The notes under the pieces were generated by a model that saw only the letters and a program-made list of their open reading frames with translations, had not been told where the DNA came from and searched no databases. Source: Zea mays (Eukaryota > Streptophyta > Magnoliopsida > Poales > Poaceae). From it: DNA of 64,000 bases. Made by a program: the position numbers and the translations under genes. The stretch lies in NCBI RefSeq assembly GCF_902167145.1, contig NC_050101.1, positions 111,133,789-111,197,788 of the forward strand, read 5' to 3'. Shown piece by piece: positions 10,513 to 22,703 of the stretch (position 1 is the first letter of the stretch; each line of letters begins with the position of its first letter).

Positions 10513-12115
10513 TGTCGGCGTTTCGAGACTGGGGGGGTCCCTGGGCCGACGAGTAAACTGTCGCCGCGTGCCCCAGCCCAGCTGGGTCGGCGCGAGACAG
10601 AGCATGAAGGGGGGAAACAAAGGAGGGAGACCGGCAAAAGGGGAAACCCGCGGCCTTCGTGTTGTCCTGCGCCCAGGTCGGGTGCGCTTGCTGTAGGGGG
10701 TTACAAGCGTCCGCGTAGGGAGAGAGCGAGGGACTCTACGCGTCGCCCCGTCCTCCCGTGCGGCCAACCCTCTCTAAGAGGGCCCTGGTCCTTCCTTTTA
10801 TAGGCGTAAGGAGAGGATCCAGGTGTACAATGGGGGGTGTAGCAGTGTGCTAACGTGTCTAGCGGAGGAGAGCTAGCGCCCTAAGTACATGCCATCGTGG
10901 CAGCCGGAGGGGTTTTGGCACCCGGTTCGTGTGGTGTCGTGGCCGTCGGAGGAGCGCTGGAGCCTGGTGGAGGGACAGCTGTCGGGGCTGTCAAGTCCTT
11001 GCTGACGTCCTCCTGCTTCCGTAAGGGGGCTGAGAGCCACCATCGTCATGGAGCGTGCGGGGCGCCATCATTACTTATCTGGCGGAGCGAGCCAGATGGA
11101 ACGCCGGTCTTGTTTCCCGTAGCCTGAGTCAGCTTGGGGTAGGGTAATGATGGCGCCTCCTGTTGACGTGGTCAGTCCGTGCCCTAGGTTGGGCGATGTG
11201 GAGGCTCCTCCGAGGTCGAGGTCGACTCTGTCTTCCGAGGCCGAGGTCGAGTCCGAGCCACTGGGTCGGGCGAGGCGGAGACCGTCGGCTGAGGCCAGGG
11301 CTGAGTCCGAGCCCTAGGGTCGGGCGAAGCGGAGTTCGTCGTCTTCAGGGGCTGAGCCCGAGTCCGAGCCCTGGGTCGGGCGGAGCGGAGTTCACCGTCT
11401 TCAGGGGCCGAGCCTGAGTCTGAGCCCTGGGTCGAGTGGAGCGGAGTTCGCCGTCTTCCGGGTCTTAGCCCGAGTCCGAGCCCTGGGTCGGGCGGAGCGG
11501 AGTTCGCCGTCTTCCGGGGCTTAGCCCGAGTCCGAGCCCTGGGTCGAGCGGAGCGGAGTTCGCCGTCTTCCGGGGCTTAGCCCGAGTCCGAGCCCTGGGT
11601 CGGGCGGAGCGGAGTTTCCTATGGTGCCTGAGGCCGGGCCTGACAGCCTGTCAGCCTCACTCTGTCGAGTGGCACAGCAATCGAAGCGGCGCAGGCGGCG
11701 CTGTCCTCTTGTCAGGCCGGTCAGTGGAGTGGCGAAGTGACTGCGGTCACTTCGGCTCTGTCGACTGGAGGACGTGCGTCAGGGTAAAGGTGTATGGCCA
11801 CCTTTGCATTAAATGCCCCTGTGATTTGGTCGGTTGGCGTGGTTATCTGGCCGGGGTTGCTTCTTGGCGAAGACTAGGCCTCGGGCGAGCCGGAGGTATG
11901 TTCGTCGCTGGAGGGGGGCCTCGGGCGAGACAGAGATCTTTCGGGGTCGGCTGCCCTTGCCCGAGGCTGGGCTCGGGCGAGGCGTGATCGAGTCCCTCGA
12001 ATGGACTGATCCCAGACTTAGTCGCACCCATCAGGCCTTTGCAGCTTTGTGCTGATGGGGGTTACCAGCTGAGAATTAGGAGTCTTGAGGGTACCCCTAA
12101 TTATGGTCCCCGACA
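10513..12115 (-). repeat. 3' LTR of the Huck-like element (in element sense)
   Basis: 1603 bp, TG...CA ends in element sense. It matches 22704-24254 except for roughly 2-3% substitutions (mostly transitions) and repeat-number differences. It contains a tandem array of a 56-bp unit (GGGTCGGGCGGAGCGGAGTT...) at about 11317-11612, with five full units here against four in the other LTR. A TATA-like TATAAAAGG (minus) lies near 10794-10802. Confidence 0.92.
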
Positions 12116-12132
12116 GTAGCCCCCGAGCCTCG
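12116..12132 (-). other. Polypurine tract of the Huck-like element
   Basis: In element sense the sequence immediately before the 3' LTR is CGAGGCTCGGGGGCTAC, a G/A-rich primer for plus-strand DNA synthesis. Near-copies occur further inside at 12245-12262 and 12432-12447. Confidence 0.75.
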
Positions 12133-15100
12133 AAGGGAGTGTTAATACTCGCTTGGAGGCTTTTGTCGCACTTTTTTGCAAGGGGACCAGCCTTTCTCGG
12201 TTGCATTACGTTCCGGTGGGTGCGCGCGAGCGCACCCGCCGGGTGTAGCCCCCGAGGCCTCGGAGGAGTGGTTTGACTCCTCCGAGGTCTTAATGCCTCG
12301 CACAATGCTTTGGCTGGTCTGGTCGTTCCCTCATGCGAGCTGGCCGTAGCCCGGGTGTACGGTCGGGTCCCAAGTTCTCGGGCTGGTATGTTGACGCTGT
12401 CAACGGTTTGGCCGGAGCCGGGTTTGCGAGAGCAGCCCCCGAGCCTCTGCACAGGGCGAGAGGACGGTCAGGGACATACTCGACTTTTTTACATACGCCC
12501 CTACGTCGCCTTTCCACAAGGAGGAGGGGGGGAAAGCGCCATGTTGCCCTCGGAGGGCGCCGAACATGGTGTCTCCGGTGAGCTGCTGGCGGGTAATCCG
12601 AGCGGACGTCCGTGCCCCATTTGCTAGGGGTCGGCTAGAGGCCCAGAGGCGCGCCTAAAAGTACCTGCGGGTGATCTGCCGGACCCGGTCCCCTGTCGAC
12701 GGGGTCCGAGGGCTCGATGCCTCCCTCTGATGGGATTCCGTTACAAGATCGTTCCCGCTGGTCTCGGAAATGTCCTAGGGTACCTCGGGAGCGCAGCCCG
12801 AGCCTTGGTTATGTATCGAACGTACCCATGGTCATCCCTCGCTCTGTGTCTGAGGCGGCTGCGAACCCTTCGAGGGCTAGCCTACGAACCCCTGATCAGT
12901 AGTGGGCGCGGAGCCCGAGTAGCCTGAGGCGGTCGTTGAACCCTTCCGAGGGGCCGACCTTCGAACCTCTGACCAGTAGTGGGTGTGGAGCCCACGTGCT
13001 CTGAGGCGGCTGTTGAACCCCTCCGAGGGGCCAGCCTTCGAACCTCTGATCAGTAGGGAGGCTCGGAGCCTGGTTCCTTCACGAAGAAGGATCCTTTTCG
13101 GGGTATCCCCCTTTCCCTGTCCCTGTTGCAAGAGAGAGAAAGAGGAAAAGGAAAAGGATACGAAATCGAACGACATGGCGTACCTTTTTTGACGCGGTCA
13201 TTATGGCGAAGGCGAAGCGTCGCTTGCTTCTCCTGCCAGAGGCGCTGCCTGTCCCGCCGCGGAGTTAATGCGACGGGGCGAGTGGTTCGCGGGGCAGCCG
13301 TTGCGCGTGCGCGAGCCATTCTAGGAATGGAACATGGGCGCGTCGTCTTCACGCCGTGAGAGAGGGTTCTCTCGCTGCCCCCGGATGGGACGTAAGCTTG
13401 GCTGACGACGTGACCGCTGCTCCTGCCCGCCTGCCACCGCCATTATTGTCGGCCCATTTTTGGCCGCATCGACCGTCGCGCCAGGCTGGCGCTGCTGGGT
13501 CGTGCGTAGGGTTGCCTCGAGTCACGGTACTGGTTCCGCAGTCGAGGAGGCGTGGCAGTGGCGCGGGTGGCGGTGCAGTTGCTCGCACGTAGCATCCGGC
13601 GCGCCGGTTGCATGACGCGTGGGCCTGGGCCTCCATGCTGGGCGTGTTGGATGTCGGAGAGGTGCGCCCACTTGGCGCGGTTGCATGTCGCCTGCATGGC
13701 TGCCCGCCCTTTCGCCCGCTGGTCTGGGCAAAAGTGGAGGACTGCTTGTAACCGCTGGGCGGTTGCATGCACCACGCGCAGCGGTTTGGCTTCTTCTACT
13801 CTGGGCCAGCTTGCATGACGCGTGGGACCCAGCCCCCGCTCCGTAGGGGAGGACCTTGGAGCGTGTTTGAGAAGACTCAGCCCAGGACGGCTGGGGACGC
13901 AAGTAGGGAGAGTCGCCTTTAAAAGGAGGGTGACCCCCCTTGAAAGGCGACCATGTCTTCGCGCTCCCTTATGCATCGTGTCTTTCCACCTTCCGAGCCC
14001 TCGGATGGGAGATGCCCGCAATCCTTCCGCCTTGTCGTTGGAGGGACACAACTCCGTGAGAGTCGGTACCTTTCAGCCATCGTTCGGCTTCAAGGATTTT
14101 CATCATGCAGCCCGGTTGCACCCCTTCGCCAGCGATCACCCAAGACGGTGACCTCCAGTTCGATGGCGGGGGAAAGCAAACCGGGCCGCGACCTCTGCCC
14201 CTCCCTCAGCCTCAAGGATTTTCATCATCAGTGCTGGGGAGGGGAGTGTGCCGAGTTGGGGTCGGCCCCTGCGTGGGCGGTGGCCCGCTCCTTCCCTCAG
14301 TGATCGGGGAGAAGGGCGTTCGCCGTTCGCGGCGCTGGCAGCTGCCGCGTGCCTGGCTCTCGGACCCGAGCGGCTTCGGAGCCGCTCCCGGCGCCGCCTC
14401 CCGCCACGGCAGCTGGAAGAGGTTCTTCCGCCGACGAGATAGCCGGGGCCGCCCACGAACCGACCTCCAACTCTACGGCCTTCTGCCCGTCCTTGCCTCA
14501 CGAGTTTGGGCACGGGCGGGGGCCTCATGGCAGCAGCATCCGCCCTGAGGCCATCGCTGCTGCTGTTCGGCCCCCCGGAGCAGAAGTCGTCATCGTCGTC
14601 GCTGCTGGGGCGGGTGACGGCGAGCCATCCGTCGGTCTTCTGTTACTCCGCAGGCCCCCCAATCGAGTGGGGTTGTTCGTACCTGCGGAGATGGAACCGG
14701 AGTTCCGTTTGTAATGGCACCTTGAATGCCAGTGTTTTTGTTTATTGTGGCTGTCGGGGCCTGAACATGTATGTATTTTTGGCGCGGAGCCGTGTTTTTT
14801 CCTCATTTTCGAGCACTAAGACTCGCTTGTCGATTGTCTGAACCGCTTCACCAAGCGTGAGTCGCCCCATGCAAAGGTGACAAGTGAGGTATCCGTATCC
14901 CGGAGGCGTAGGAGTCCCTCGGCTCGGTCGGCCTTGCTATCCGAGGCTTCTCTTGCTTAGTTAAAAGAACCCCTCGGCCGCTCTTCGATGAGCCGAAGCC
15001 AGGGGTAGCGGTGTAAGCGCGAACAAAGGCAGAGTTGGCTCGAAAAGAAGACTTGGTCGGCCGAAGCCTGGCCGGGTCGTCCGTTAGCGGGACTGACGCC

Positions 15101-16037
15101 GGAGTTGATCCGCCGAGGCCTCGGGCCGGGCTGATGTCTTTGGGGGACAGCTGGCCAAGGCCTCGGGTGACCAGCTGAGCCGCCTGCTCGAGCCCGACTC
15201 TGGGAGAAGACCCTGGCGGCGATGGCCCGGGCGTGATAGAGATGTTGTCCTTCAGAGTGGAGATCCTCGGACCGCGTCGCCGTCCGAGGCTAGGTCGGAC
15301 CTCGCCGAAGGTGTAGTTGACGCCGAGGGTGCTGCTGCTCCCTTCAACTGTGAAAATCCGAACCTGCAGGATTGGATTATCTTGTAGTGTGCGTTTTCTG
15401 CGGCCGCCAAGGCCCAAACACACCCTCGCCGTGTTGTAAAGCTGCACTTCTTTTCCTCTTGTTTCGAGTATCTGGACTTTTCCGTCGGTAACAGAATTGT
15501 CTGTGCGAGCGAGAGTTGCTTTTCACGGAAGGTGATGAGTGAGGTATCCATATCCCGGAGGCGTAGGAATCCCTCGGCTCGGTCGGCCTTGCCGCTTATG
15601 CGCACTCTTGCCCGTCCATAGGGTTCTGCCACCAACGCAGTCGAGAAGGCCCGAAGAATCGCTTCGGCAGAGGGGCTTTCGAGCGTGAAGACTTGTTCGA
15701 TCCGCGGAATCGCTTATCCGAACGCGAGTTACTTATCGCAGAAGGTGATGAGTGAGGTATCCGTATCCCGGAGGCGTAGGAGTCCCTCGGCTCGGTCAGC
15801 CTTGGCTGCTTACGTGTACTCCGTCGTTTTCAGGATCCACTTTCGAAGTAGTCGAAAAGCACGAAAGACATTCTAGCAGAAAGGATCTTTTTTCGAGGAA
15901 AAAATTCGACGCAGAGGGGGTTGGTTCCCCCCTTTTAGGCCCCGAGGGAGGGTCGGGCTTTGCCGAGGCAAGGCTGACCCTTCCTTGATGACTAAACTTT
16001 GCGTGGGAGCGAGGTATATGAACAACTTGAAAGCATC
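12133..16037 (-). other. Long non-coding 3' region of the Huck-like element
   Basis: GC-rich sequence between the end of pol and the 3' LTR. It holds three tandem units of about 75 bp at 12850-13075 (each with CTGAGGCGG, then CGAACC(T/C)CTGA(T/C)CAGTAG). A 63-bp unit is dispersed three times at 14874-14936, 15529-15591 and 15742-15804 (core GAGGTATCC(G/A)TATCCCGGAG). A duplicated CAAGGATTTTCATCAT motif occurs near 14090 and 14213. ORFs of up to about 150 codons exist on both strands but look like by-products of high G+C. I see no recognisable protein. Confidence 0.6.
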
Positions 16038-19000
16038 TTAAGGGTAAAAGCGACGTAGCTGTTGGATGTTCCAAGCGTTGCTGTAGACCTCGCCTTGACC
16101 GTTGGCCAGCTTTTATGTTCCAGGCTTCAGAACTTTGGCGATGACGAACGGCCCTTCCCAGGGAGGCGTGAGCTTGTGCCGCCCTCGAGCGTCTTGTCGC
16201 AGCCAAAGCACCAGGTCGCCCACCTGGAGGTCTCGGGACCGAACCCCTCGGGCGTGGTAGCGTCGCAGGGACTGCTGGTACCGCGCCGAGGGTAGCAAGG
16301 CCATGTCCCGAGCCTCTTCCAGCTGGTCCAGCGAGTCTTCTCGATTAGCTTGGTTGCTTTGGTCGGCGTAGGCCCTCGTCCTCGGGGAACCGTATTCTAA
16401 GTCTATGGGCAAGATGGCCTCGGCCCCATAGACTAGAAGGAACGGCGTGAAGCCCGTGGCTCGGCTCGGCGTTGTCCTCAGACTCCAGACCACCGAGGGG
16501 AGTTCCTTCATCCATCGCTTGCCGAACTTGTTGAGGTCGTTGTAGATCCGAGGCTTGAGCCCTTGTAGAATCATGCCGTTGGCACGCTCTACTTGCCCAT
16601 TCGTCATGGGGTGAGCCACGGCGGCCCAGTCCACCCGGATGTGGTGATCCTCGCAGAAGTCCAGGAACTTTCTGCCGGTGAACTGGGTGCCGTTGTTGGT
16701 GATGATGGAGTTCGGGACCCCAAAGCGATGGATGATGTTGGTGAAGAACGCCACCGCCTGTTCGGACCTGATGTTGTTTAGGGGTCGGACCTCGATCCAC
16801 TTGGAGAATTTGTCGATGGCGACCATCAGGTGCGTGTAGCCCCCGGGTGCCTTCTGCAAGGGGCCGACGAGGTCCAGACCCCACACAGCAAAAGGCCAGG
16901 TGATGGGTATCGTCTGTAGAGCCTGAGAAGGCAGGTGGGTCTGCCTCACGTAGAACTGACACCCTTCGCAGGTGAGGACAATTATAGTGGTGTCGGCCAC
17001 CGCTGTCGGCCAGTAGAAACCTTGTCGGAAGGCGTTTCCGACAAGGGCTCAAGGTGCGGCGTGATGGCCGCAAGCCCCCGAGTGTATCTCTCATAGGAGC
17101 TCCTGACCTTCGGCGATGGGGATGCATCGCTGGAGGATGCCTGAGGGGCTACAGTGGTAGAGCTCCTTCCCGTCCCCCAGTAAGACGAACGACTTCGCAC
17201 GTCGTGCCAACCGCCGAGCTTCAGCTCGGTTGAGGGGTAGCTCTCCTCGGTGGAGATATTGCAGGTACAAGGTCTGCCAGTTTCGATTAGGCGTGACCCC
17301 GCTTCGCTCCTCCTCAACGCGTAGTGCCTCACCCTCGGGGGTCGAGGGTACCTCGGGCTGAACCGAGGGTGCCTCGGGCCGAGCCGAGGGTGCCTCAGAC
17401 TGAGCCGAGGGTACCTCGGGCTGGGCCGAGGGTGCCTCGGGCTCGGACGTGTCGTCGATCTTGACGGAGGGTTGATGCAGGTCTCGGGAGAAGACGTTCG
17501 GGGGAACCGTTGTTCACCCCGAGGCTATTTTAGCCAGCTCGTCCGCAGTCTCGTTGTAGCGTCGGGCGATGTGGTTGAGCTCAAGCCCGTAGAACTTGTC
17601 TTCCAGGCGCCGAACCTCATCGCAGTAGGCCTCCATCTTCGGGTCGCGGCAGTGGGAGTTCTTCATGACTTGGTCGATGACGAGCTGCGAGTCACCGCGA
17701 GCGTCGAGGCATCGGACCCCTAGCTCGATGGCGATGCGCAACCCGTTGACCAGAGCTTCGTACTCATCCACATTGTTGGACGCCGGGAAGTGGAGGCGTA
17801 GCACGTAGCGTAGATGCTTTCCGAGGGGCGAGATGAAGAGCAGGCCTGCGCCCGCTCCTGTCTTCATCAGCGACCCGTCGAAGAACATGGTCCAGAGTTC
17901 CGGCTGGATCAGAACTGTTGGGAGCTGGGTGTCGACCCATTCAGCCACGAAGTCCGCCAGGACCTGGGACTTGATGGCCTTCCGAGGGGCGAACGAGATT
18001 GTTTCACCCATGATTTCCACCGCCCACTTTGCGATCCTACCCGAGGCCTCTCGGCACTGGATGATCTCCCCCAGGGGGAAGGATGACACCACAGTTACCG
18101 GATGAGACTCGAAGTAGTGTCGCAACTTCCGCCCCGTCAGGATCATTGCGTACAACAGCTTCTGAATTTGTGGGTAGCGGATCTTGGTTTCGGACAGTAC
18201 CTCGCTGATGAAGTAGACTGGCCTCTGGACGGGCAATGCATGCCCCTCTTCTCGTCTCTCAACCACAATCGCGGCGCTAACCGCCTAAGTGGTCGCGGCG
18301 ACGTAGATCAAGAGGGCTTCTCCGGCAGCGGGGGGCACCAAGATGGGCGCGTTTGTGAGGAGCGCCTTCAGGTTCCCGAGGGCTTCTCCAGCAGCGGGGG
18401 GCACCAAGATGGGCGCGTTCGTGAGGAGCGCCTTCAGGTTCCCGAGGGCTTCCTCGGCCTCAGGGGTCCAAGTGAAGCACTCGGCCTCCCTTAAGAGGCG
18501 GTACAGAGGGAGGCCTCTTTCGCCGAGGCGTGAGATGAAGCGGCTCAGAGCCGCAAGACATCCCATGACTCTCTGTACGCCTTTCAAGTCCTTGATGGGC
18601 CCCATGCTGGTGATGGCCTCGATCTTCTCCGGGTTGGCTTCGATGCCCCGCTCGGTGACGATGAACCCCAAGAGCATGCCTCGGGGTACCCCGAAGACAC
18701 ACTTCTCGGGATTAAGCTTCACGCCTTTCGCCTTGAGACATCGGAATGTCACTTCAAGGTCTGAAAGGAGGTCGAAGGCTTTCCTCGTCTTGACTACGAT
18801 GTAATCGACGTAGGCCTCGACCGTCTGGCCAATGTGTTCGCCGAACACATGGTTCATGCACCGCTGGTATGTCGCACCCGCGTTCCTCAAGCCGAACGGC
18901 ATGGTGACATAGCAGTACATGCCGAAGGGTGTGATGAAAGAAGTCGCGAGCTGGTCGGACTCCTTCATCCTGATTTGGTGATACCCTGAGTAGGCATCGA

Positions 19001-19950
19001 GGAAAGACAGGGTTTCGCACCCAGCAGTGGAATCCATGATTTGATCGATGCGAGGCAGAGGGTAGGGAACCTTCGGACATGCTTTGTTTAGACCAGTGTA
19101 GTCTACACACATCCGCCATTTCCCTCCTTTCTTTCTCACTAGCACAGGGTTGGCAAGCCATTCAGGATGGAATACCTCTTTGATGAACCCTGCCGCCATT
19201 AGCTTGTGGATCTCCTCGCCTATGGCTCTGCGCTTTTCTTCGTCGAATCGGCGCAGAGCCTGCTTGACGGGTCGGGCTCCGGCTCGGATATCCAGCGAGT
19301 GCTCGGCGACATCCCTCGGTATGCCAGGCATGTCCGAGGGACTCCACGCAAAAACGTCGGTGTTTGCGCGGATAAAGTCGATGAGCACTACTTCCTATTT
19401 GGGGTCGAGCTCGGAGCCGATTCGGATCTGCTTGGAGGCATCGCTGCTGGGGTCGAGGGGGACGGACTAAACCGTCTCCGCTGGCTCGAATTTGCCGGCG
19501 TGGCGCTTCACGTCTGGCACCTTCTTGGAGAGGCTCTCCAGGTCGGCGATGAGGGCCTCGGATTCGGCGAGGGCCTCGGCGTACTCCACGCACTCCACGT
19601 CGCATTTGAACGCGTGTCGGTACGCGGGGCCAACGGTGATGACCCCGTTGGGGCCCGGCATCTTGAGCTTGAGGTAGGTATAGTTGGGGACGGCCATGAA
19701 CTTCGCGTAGCATGGCCTCCCCAGCACTGCGTGGTAGGTTCCTCGGAACCCGACCACCTCGAACGTGAGGGTCTCCCTTCGGAAGTTGGAGGGTGCTCCG
19801 AAGCAGACGGGAAGGTTGAGTTGTCCGAGGGGCTGGACGCGCTTCCCAGGAATGATCCCGTGGAAAGGCGCAGCGCCTGCCCGGACCAAGGTCAGATCAA
19901 CGCGCAGGAGCCCAAGGGTCTCGGCGTAGATGATGTTGAGGCTGCTGCCT
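16038..19950 (-). pseudogene. pol of the Huck-like element (protease end, RT, RNase H, aRNase H, integrase)
   Basis: One frame continuous with gag. Reverse transcriptase (about 19390-18290) has the usual LxxCxDYTGLNKACPK start and FLDAYSGYHQI, but the catalytic box reads YVDY (18801-18812) where the family has YVDD. RNase H follows, with ETKIRYPQIQKLLYAMI. The second, archaeal-type RNase H (about 17900-17520) has MFFDGS, DEYEALVNGL and ETADELAK. Integrase has its zinc-finger region at about 17100-17030 and then a catalytic core in which the second aspartate is Asn (TNNGTQF, codon 16695-16697). The glutamate box GQVERANG is kept. In-frame stops lie at 19395-19397, 18285-18287, 17514-17516, 17091-17093, 17049-17051 and 16113-16115, with no frameshift. 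A 66-bp tandem duplication lies at 18320-18451. The element cannot move by itself. Confidence 0.88.
18320..18451 (-). repeat. 66-bp in-frame tandem duplication in pol
   Basis: 18320-18385 and 18386-18451 are adjacent copies differing at two bases. They duplicate 22 residues (EALGNLKALLTNAPILVPPA plus two) between RT and RNase H and keep the frame. Related elements normally have one copy here, so this is probably a later replication slip or unequal exchange. Confidence 0.9.
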
Positions 19951-22643
19951 CCGTCCATGAGGACCTTGGTGAGCCTGACGTCGTCGATGATGGGGTCGAC
20001 AACGAGCGGGTATTTCCCCAGGCTCGGCACGTGGTCGGGGTGGTCGGCTTGGTCGAAGGTGATGGGCTTGTCGGACCAGTCTAGGTAGACTGGCGCCGCC
20101 ACCTTCACCGAACAGACCTCCCGACGCTCTTGCTTGCGGTGCCGAGCCGAGGCGTTTGCCGCTTGCCCACCGTAGATCATGAAGCAGTCGCGGACCTCGA
20201 GGAACTCTCCTGCCTGGTGATCTTCCTTCTTGTCGTCGTCGTGGGCCCTACCACCCTCCGCGGGTGGCCCGGCCCTGTGGAAGTGGCGCCGAAGCATGGC
20301 GCACTCCTCGAGGGTGTGCTTGACGGGCCCCTGATGATAGGGGCACGGTTCCTTGAGCATCTTGTCGAAGAGGTTGGCACCTCCGGGGGGTTTCCGTGGG
20401 TTCTTGTACTCGGCGGCGGCGACAAGGTCCGCGTCGGCTGCGTCGCGTTTCGCTTGCGACTTCTTCTTGCCTTTCTTCTTGGCGCCGCGCTGAGTTGATG
20501 CCTCGGGGGCATCTTCCGGTGGGCGGCCCTGGGGCTGCTTGTCCTTCCGGAAGATAGCCTCAACCGCCTCCTGGCCAGAGGCGAACTTGGTGGCGATGTC
20601 CATCAGCTCGCTCGCCCTGGTGGGGGTCTTGCGACCCAGCTTGCTGACCAGGTCGCGGCAAGTGGTGCCGGCGAGGAACGCGCCGATGACATCCGAATCG
20701 GTGATGTTGGGTAGCTCGGTGCGCTGCTTCGAGAATCGCCGGATGTAGTCCCGGAGAGACTCTCCCGGCTGCTGTCAGCAGCTTCAGAGGTCCCAGGAGT
20801 TTCCAGGGCGCACGTATGTGCCCTGGAAATTGCCGGCGAAGGCTTGGACCAGGTCGTCCCAGTTGGAGATCTGCCCCGGAGGCAGGTGCTCCAACCAGGT
20901 GCGAGCGGTGTCGGAGAGGAACAGGGGGAGGTTGCGGATGATGAGGTTGTCATCGTCCGTTCCACCCAGTTGGCAGGCCAGCCGATAGTCCGCGAGCCAG
21001 AGTTCCGGTCTCATGTCCCCCGAGTACTTTGTGATAGTAGTCGGGGGTCGGAACCGGGTCGGGAACGGCGCCCGTCGTATGGCGCGGCTGAAAGCCTGTG
21101 GACCGGGTGGTTCGGGCGAGGGACTCCGATCCTCCCCGCTGTTGTAGCGTCCCCCACGCCTGGGGTGGTAGCCTCGGCGCACCCTCTCGTCGAGGTGGGC
21201 CCGACGGTCGCGGTGATGGTGCTCGTTGCCGAGGCGACCCGGGGCCGCCGGCGCTGTGTTGCGCGTGCGCCCGGTGTGGACCGAGGCTTCCCGCATGAAT
21301 CGGGAAGTCGCGGCGCGATGTTCCGAGGGGTACCCCTGCCTTCAGGAGGTGGAGCTTTCGGCCCGTCGGACCGCGGCGCCCTCCAGGAGATTCTTGAGCT
21401 CTCCCTGGATTCGCCGCCCCTCGGTGGTTGATGGCTCCGGCATCGCGCGGAGAAGCATTGCTGCTGCCGCCAGGTTCTGGCCAACACCACTAGAAGCGGG
21501 TGGCGGCCTCATCCTGACATCGTCGGTGATCCGGTGCTGGAAGCCCTGGGGTAGGTGACGCACTCCTCTGGCCGGAGGTTGGCCCCCCCATTCCTGTCCG
21601 ATGTCCCGACTAATTGGCTCAAGCGTTCCTGCTCCCTCGTCGAGCCCGGCCTACACCCCGCGGATTTGCTCGAGATGTGGGTCATGACCCCCCGCCTGAA
21701 CGGGGACCACAGCTAGCTCCCGTAGGATGTCAACGCGAGGCACAGGCCTAGGGAGATCACCGTCCTCCGGCATACCAAGATGGTTGCCTTCGGAGGGACC
21801 CCCTAGATTGATGTGGAAACATTCACGACTTGGGCCGCAGTTCTCGTCGCCGAGGCTGCGGCTACCGTCGGAATAGTCGGAAAGGCAGTAGTCGCATGCG
21901 GTCATGAAGTCCCGCATGGCACTGGGATTACCAAGTCCGGAGAAATCCCAATAGAAGTCGGGCACGTCATCTTCCTCGGACCCCGAGGGCCCGTAGGTCG
22001 AGGCGTCCGTCAGCCGGTCCCAGGGTGACCGCATACGATACCCCAGAGGATTTGGACTCGCCCCTACGAGAGCGCCCACCAAAGCGAAGTCACTTGGCGG
22101 GTCGAGGCCGAATCCAAAAGGTGTGAGACGGGAATCGGTGGGTACCTCTTGGTCGACGGGCGGTGACGAAGTCACGTCAGGGACGGACCGCACCGTCGTC
22201 TCAGGTTCGAGGGTGACGCCCAGCAAGCCTTTCGTGAGTGTGCTGGCGTCGTCCGTTTGCTTGGAATTGGCTTGTTGCGGGGAGACGACGCTCGTCTTCG
22301 TCTCGAACGCGACGTCGATGCCCAACGCGCCCCCCGTTGGGGCGCCGGCGCCGCCGACTTGCTCGACAGCCGACGAGGTGCCGCCTCCTGCTTGGCCTTG
22401 GTTGCCCTGGCTCCTCCTCCGTCGGTGGGGGAGAGGACGGGGCGAGCTCGGATGTTGTTTTTCCACCACGCGGGGAAGGCGTCGTCGATTCCGCCGCCGG
22501 CGGGCGGGCTGTCGGCCGCCATTGTCGCTGTCGCTCGGCGGGGGAAGGAGTATCATGTCGTAGCTGCTGTCGGGGGACATGAACTCGAGATTCCCGAAAC
22601 GGAGCACCGTCCCGGGCTGGAGAGGTTGCTGGAGACTGCCCAT
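19951..22643 (-). pseudogene. gag and protease region of the Huck-like element
   Basis: I take the start at ATG 22643, the first in-frame ATG after the primer site; the open frame continues up into the LTR but that part is not plausible as protein. The N-terminal part is long and acidic/Ser/Pro-rich. The capsid-like region is at about 21080-20640 (YSGDMRPELWLADYRLAC, LFLSDTARTWLEHLP, SLRDYIRRFSKQRTELPN). A zinc-knuckle-like CPYHQG...HTLEEC lies near 20330, after a Lys-rich stretch. The protease-like motif VLMDGGSSLNIIY (near 19940) has DGG where most Ty3 elements have DTG. In-frame stops occur at 21651-21653, 21342-21344, 20784-20786, 20775-20777 and 19467-19469, all TGA or TAG, with no frame change. 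Confidence 0.85.
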
Positions 22644-22683
22644 CTCGAGCTTGACGGGAAGCTGTTCGTCAACACAAAGCAGG

Positions 22684-22701
22684 CCCCTACCTGGCGCGCC
22701 A
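22684..22701 (-). other. Primer binding site of the Huck-like element
   Basis: In element sense TGGCGCGCCAGGTAGGGG begins two bases after the 5' LTR end. Position and the leading TGG fit a tRNA primer site. I have not assigned the tRNA. Confidence 0.8.
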
Positions 22702-22703
22702 AC

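Noticed and set aside
14105..14548. 147-codon plus-strand ORF in the non-coding part of the Huck-like element, considered as an antisense accessory gene
   Set aside because: Some maize Ty3 elements carry antisense genes, but this frame has no recognisable domain and competes with open frames on both strands in GC-rich DNA.
19206..20084. 292-codon plus-strand ORF opposite the Huck-like pol
   Set aside because: It is antisense shadow of a GC-rich coding region, with no recognisable domain.
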